Source: Halicephalobus mephisto | Taxonomy: Eukaryota; Nematoda; Chromadorea; Rhabditida; Panagrolaimidae | NCBI GenBank assembly: GCA_009193035.1 | Contig: SWDT01000008.1 | Span: 62,001-126,000, forward strand | Direction: 5' to 3' | DNA length: 64,000 nucleotides | Shown here: positions 59,634 to 64,000 of the stretch, in pieces | How positions within the stretch are numbered: position 1 is the stretch's first letter | How the letters are laid out: each line of letters starts with the position of its first letter | Notes under the pieces: model-generated | What the model was told of the DNA's origin: nothing | Databases searched by the model: none | The model's input: only the letters and a program-made list of their open reading frames with translations | Translations under genes and position numbers: made by a program

Positions 59634-60677
59634 ATGGAGCACGATCCAGCGAAGATTCTAAATGTCTCCTACATCCCTAGGCCCTTCATCGACCTCAGGA
59701 AGATTGTGGAGTACAACGAATACATCTGCACTTTTTTCGGATTCTTCCTCAACTTCTTGCTGGCCTACTTGATTATTTTCAAAACTTCCTCGAGACTTAG
59801 TGCGTACAAACGAGTCTTCCTCCAAAATTGCTTGGTGGATATTTTCTACAATATTACGAACTCTATCACCCATGCTCAAGTGGAATTCAAGCAGGGAAAC
59901 TTCTTTATTCTGATGAATGGTCCTTTTGCTTACATGCTGTATCCGTGGTGTGCCATAGCTATCGGAGTCTGGGTTATTGCCTTGTTCATGACAGTGACTG
60001 GAGTTCCTATTCAATTCATATTCAGATATGCTTTGGTTATACGCTCTCATAAGCTGAAGAATTCAGAATATATAATGTTATTTGGAATATCTTGTTTTTT
60101 GGCAGTGTTGTACGCTTTCTGTTGGACCAGTGTGCATTGGCCAGATCTTGAAGTTATCCGAAACAAGTCGGTACTGCTCGCTCAAGATTCCTACTACTAT
60201 GCCGGAGTCCCGAGTTTTCTGACTGCGGAAATCTGGAGAATTGACCTCCAAATCGTCTTCAGCTATTGCTACAGCTTGGTTATCGCTTCCTACACTATCA
60301 TTATCTACACCAGCGTCAAGGTCTACAAGCACATTGCTCAGTCCTCTAATTTACCCGCAGAGATACTTGACGTCCACAAACAGATCACGTTGACGTTGAT
60401 GGTACAAGCAGTGGCTCCAGCAGTCGTCTGTCTCCTCCCGATCGTCCTGTGCGTGACTGGTTGCTTCCTTTATTTGGACGTTCCAGGCTTTGGCTTGATA
60501 GTCACGCTTCTCTGGTCCTGGATTCCCATCGTCAACTCTGCTATTACCCTCGTCGCCATCAAGACTTATCGTCAATTCTGCTTTAGCTGCTTCAAAAAAG
60601 CAAGAAACAGAATCCATATCAGTTCTATATTGTACCCATCAAGTCGAATGAATAGTGCTCGGACTTATCAAAGTTAG
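59634..60677 (+). CDS. Intronless seven-transmembrane chemoreceptor (Srd-like), copy 3
   Basis: Single exon, 347 residues. The N-terminus (NVSYIPRPFIDLRKIVEYNE) equals copy 2, the body (CTFFGFFLN, FLAVLYAFCWTSVHWPD, SYTIIIYTSVKVYKHIAQSS, EILDVHKQ) equals copy 1, and TM7 mixes copy 2-like GLIVTLLWSW with copy 1-like IPIVNSAITLVAIKTYR. The tail (FSCFKKARNRIHISSILYPS) is unique. This mosaic suggests gene conversion or recombination among the three. The usual 3' flank (AATAATCAATAATGT) occurs about 330 bases further on than in copies 1 and 2, implying an insertion or a replaced tail. Frame intact; seven helices complete. Confidence 0.88.
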   Translation: MEHDPAKILNVSYIPRPFIDLRKIVEYNEYICTFFGFFLNFLLAYLIIFKTSSRLSAYKRVFLQNCLVDIFYNITNSITHAQVEFKQGNFFILMNGPFAYMLYPWCAIAIGVWVIALFMTVTGVPIQFIFRYALVIRSHKLKNSEYIMLFGISCFLAVLYAFCWTSVHWPDLEVIRNKSVLLAQDSYYYAGVPSFLTAEIWRIDLQIVFSYCYSLVIASYTIIIYTSVKVYKHIAQSSNLPAEILDVHKQITLTLMVQAVAPAVVCLLPIVLCVTGCFLYLDVPGFGLIVTLLWSWIPIVNSAITLVAIKTYRQFCFSCFKKARNRIHISSILYPSSRMNSARTYQS

Positions 60678-61541
60678 GAATCTCAGTTTGTGTTTTGGTC
60701 TTTGCATATTAAAACAGATTATAAGATATTCTTTAAAAACGTAACTTTTGAAAAATGGAATAGGTGTCAATTCTAATGAAGTCATTATGTTTTTTCCTCA
60801 CGTATTATAGTTTGTCAAGTTTTAAAATTCTCAAAAACTATATATCAATTTAAAGTTTCTTTCAGGAAGCATTAAATCTTTCAAAAGTTAAATGTAAAGA
60901 GCTGTTTTAAATCGTGTCTGAATGCAAAACTTTGAAGATTCGACTTCAAACTTTGATCATCGATTCTGATGAAAATGAACCACAAGAATCTGCATATTTA
61001 TTCCGAATTAATTAATGTCAACGAATACAATAATCAATAATGTAATATGTAACACTTTGCTTTAAATAAAATTTCCTACTATCCGCTGTAAAGTTAAACA
61101 ACTTGAAAATTATTATTAGTCAAGTACTTTTGTTTTATAGTAAGGTGCGGCAAATTTAATTTCAGTTAAATCAAAATCTTGAAATCTTTAGTCTATATTT
61201 CGATTTGACTATATAATAAGAAAGAAATGGGAAAAAAAGCAGAAATTTGCTTTCGAAAATTCAAACTTTTCGATGACAAAAAATGAACCTTTCAAGATAG
61301 AAGTCGTATTTTCAATTTATTCTTCAATCACTCTAATTTTTGGATTTCTTCAAGTTTATTATTGATTCATAATTAAAGCACTATTTTATCTTCAAATTTC
61401 GATGTTTTCCAATTAAAATTGTTATTCGAAATAAGAAATTTTTTTCGTTTTCTATCAATATTCCTAAATCCTCCTGGTAAATAAAAAATTTCTCAAGTTC
61501 ACTGAATTTTCCGCTCAGTATGAATTATGAGAAGAATGGCA
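60678..61541. other. Spacer downstream of receptor copy 3
   Basis: The first 330 bases are unique; at about 61010-61090 the receptor 3' flank reappears (ATACAATAATCAATAATGTA, then TTAAATAAAATTTCCTACT). The remainder is AT-rich without a supported gene. Confidence 0.45.
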
Positions 61542-62118
61542 TCATGAATCAGTAGTAATGTAATGCCAGTGATGAATTGTATTTATTTCCTTTTCTTTTC
61601 CTGTCGTTAATTCTATTTCTTCACTCATAAGGCGATTAAACAACATTTGTGTGGAAGTCTGATCGCCTACACAATTCGTAATTGCTGAAATCCTTTCAGT
61701 TACAATGGCATCGAGGATATCAGCACATAGAAGACCCTCACGACCTGTTATCCTTTTCAGAGTGTTCATAGATGTTCCTAAAGATCGTTTAGCTAGTTCA
61801 TCCGGGATTTGTTCGATCCCGATCACTATTGATTGTATTGATCCGTGCTGTGGTACAAACCTGGCTCTTGAAATTTCATTTCTTTGTTTTAGTAGAAAAC
61901 GAACGTCTTCAAAATGAAATCTCCAGACCTTGACGAACAAGTATAAGGATATTCTTGCGTGGTTTCAACCTTTAATATATAAAAATTCGTACATTTATCT
62001 AATTTTCTTCTCCTACAAAATGATAAAGGACTAAGTACAGATTCTTTGTGTTTATCTGACAAGCTGCAAAAACAGTTGTAACTTGTTCCACAATACCGCT
62101 TCGAGAACTGTACGACAT
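61542..62118 (-). CDS. Hypothetical protein, tentative two-exon model
   Basis: A 412-base open exon (61953-61542) has protein-like composition (FEDVRFLLKQRNEISRARFV, PDELAKRSLGTSMNTLKRIT, EGLLCADILDAIVTERISAI) but no early ATG. A short upstream exon 62118-62039 (MSYSSRSGIVEQVTTVFAAC) joins in frame through a GTACTT donor and a weak CAAG acceptor, giving 163 residues. I recognise no family. It lies between the receptor cluster and prp-8. It may be a real small gene with a different exon structure, a fragment of an older gene, or noise; the weak acceptor is the main objection. Confidence 0.35.
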
Positions 62119-62955
62119 GTGCTCCTCTTCGACTCGCGCTGATTTCAAAGTTCTTTCTTTTTAAATCAACCTTTTCTTAATTAAGATGTTGAATTAATTT
62201 AACTGTCGGAAAATTTATAAAAACAAAAGAAATTATAAAACTTACGAAATAGAGGGAGCAACTTCGAGTAAAAAGTGCTTTGTCTTGTTAGATTTGTTTT
62301 CTTTTTGAAGAATTAACAACAAATGGCATAAAGTAAAGATATACAATAGCCAATGTAAGAACTGAGGAATTTAATATTTATTTGGAAATATTACTATGGA
62401 AAATTTAAAAAACAAAAATATTACGAAATTTGGGTTTTGTTTTATCAAAGTTCATAGTCGAAATTTAAAGTTAAATTTCGAGCTTTTTGTGCAAAATAAA
62501 TAACTCAATTTTGTTTTAAAAAAAACCAGGAAATTAATTTTTTAAATCATTTGATTATTGTACTGAGTCATTTCAGATACCTAAAAATCAGTTTAAAAGC
62601 GAAAAAACCACACTAGTTTTACAAAATTAATAAACAAACGTCACAAGGGATAATTGTCATGCAATAAATTTTAATAAAAAAACAAATTAAAATTTTTTTG
62701 TTAAAGTAAATTTACATCGAAAATTAACTACATACCTATCGAAGACAGACTTTCCTTTTTCATTCTAAAACGCGCGGCTTTCGCGATGAGACCCAATCGG
62801 ACGGACATCTAACTTGTTTGTTTCTTTATGAAATTCTGAATTTCCTTAATTTTCTCTCGTTTGTTTTATTTTTTTCACCCCGTTCTTGACTTAGGATTGT
62901 TAAATTATTGATTTCCTCGTTGCAGGTGTCAAAGAAGACTCTTTGGACCGGTAAT
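62119..62955. promoter_or_regulatory. Upstream region of prp-8
   Basis: AT-rich with a partial fold-back arm at 62450-62500. A short balanced patch lies at about 62770-62815 (ACGCGCGGCTTTCGCGATGA). A GTTGCAG acceptor ends at 62925, leaving a 30-base leader before the ATG and suggesting trans-splicing or a non-coding first exon. Confidence 0.45.
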
Positions 62956-64000
62956 ATGACTGAACCAATGAATTACGAAGCTTCGATGTCCCAACCGGGG
63001 ACTGAAGCCTTTCTGCAAGCTCTCAGAGACAAACAGAAACGATGGAAGTCGCTACAAAGTAAGCGATTCGCTGTTCAGAAGAGATTTGGATTCGAAAATA
63101 CACAGAAAGCCGAATTGCCACCAGGTTTGTTTTTGCTTCATATATCGAAACTCCGAAATCCGCCTTGTTTCAGAACATGTCAGGAAAGTTATCCGTGATC
63201 ATGGCGATATGTCGTCTAGAAAGTTTCGCAATGACAAACGGGTTTATCTTGGAGCGTTGAAGTACATGCCACATGCGATCGTCAAGTTGCTGGAGAACAT
63301 GCCGATGCCTTGGGAACAAATCCGGGATGTCAAGGTCCTCTACCACATTACTGGCGCCATCACTTTTGTCAACGAGGTCCCAAAGGTGATTGAACCAGTG
63401 TTCATTGCTCAATGGGGCACAATGTGGATCATGATGCGTCGTGAGAAACGTGATCGTCGTCATTTCAAAAGAATGAGGTTCCCTCCGTTTGATGATGAGG
63501 AACCTCCCCTTGATTACGCTGACAACATTCTCGATGTGGAGCCGCTAGAGGCAATTCAGATAAATTTGGATGAAGAAGAAGATGCGCCCGTCGTTCCGTG
63601 GTTCTACGACCACAAACCTCTATCGAAAAGTCCGTACGTCAATGGCGAATCCTACAAAACCTGGTCCTTCACCATCCCGATGATGTCCACACTGTATCGA
63701 TTGGCTAACCAGTTGCTGACTGATCTGAATGATGAGAACTACTTTTATCTTTTCGATTTGAAGTCGTTCTTCACTGCCAAGGCTCTTAACGTTGCCATTC
63801 CTGGTGGTCCCAAGTTTGAACCTCTTTTCAAAGACTTGGTTCAACAGTAAGTTCCTTTATATCCTACACTATAGAATGACTTGCTTTCAGAGATGAAGAC
63901 TGGAACGAATTCAATGACATCAACAAGATCATTGTGAGATCTCCAATCAGAACCGAGTACCGTATTGCATTCCCGTTCTTGTACAATAATTTGTTCAACA
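62956..64000 (+). CDS. prp-8: Pre-mRNA-processing-splicing factor 8, N-terminal part (runs off right edge)
   Basis: Exons 62956-63124, 63174-63847 and 63892 onward. About 317 residues of a protein that is over 2300 residues long in the family. Visible conserved N-terminal blocks: RKW-like helix ([15 protein letters not shown]), then [100 protein letters not shown] and [23 protein letters not shown]8 is the core protein of the U5 snRNP and cradles the spliceosome active site in the nucleus. The first ~30 residues are poorly conserved, so the ATG at 62956 was chosen as the first in-frame Met after the acceptor at 62925. Identification is certain. Confidence 0.97.

Overview
The window looks like a rhabditid nematode, probably Caenorhabditis or a close relative. 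The evidence is short AT-rich introns with strong TTTTCAG acceptors, splice acceptors placed just upstream of start codons (trans-splice sites), an operon-like gene pair, chemoreceptor and F-box genes, and very AT-rich repeat-filled spacers. All exon-intron models were assembled by hand from reading frame and GT..AG signals, and each stated sum of coding lengths divides by three. No RNA gene, CRISPR array or virus was recognised.

Left third (1-32 kb), a conserved gene-rich block: the start of a frame-broken short-chain dehydrogenase; a RUS-family gene lacking its N-terminal half; an unusual SELENOS-like/glutaredoxin fusion placed operon-style behind a compact mitochondrial-type alanyl-tRNA synthetase; mrpl-50 head to head with that synthetase; a GluCl-like Cys-loop channel; an SHP-2-type tyrosine phosphatase (ptp-2); a CEP104 orthologue; rnf-121, an NSRP1/ccdc-55 gene and a DDX55/SPB4 helicase. 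Several introns carry near-identical dispersed elements.

Middle (32-43 kb) is gene-poor: a small secreted peptide precursor, an F-box gene, a short inverted-repeat MITE, fold-back elements and several degenerate satellites.

Right third (43-61 kb) is a chemoreceptor cluster: two receptors with two introns (convergent pair), a heparan sulfate 3-O-sulfotransferase, three very similar intronless receptors in direct orientation, and an orphan EGF-like membrane protein. The right edge holds the 5' end of prp-8, the core spliceosome gene.

Functional themes: mitochondrial translation (alanyl-tRNA synthetase and MRPL50 sharing a promoter region), RNA processing (NSRP1, DDX55, PRP8), ER membrane quality control (RNF121 and possibly the SELENOS-like fusion) and chemosensation. 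The items most worth following are the SELENOS-like/glutaredoxin fusion, the intron-confined repeat with fixed orientation, and the intronless receptor trio with a mosaic sequence pattern.
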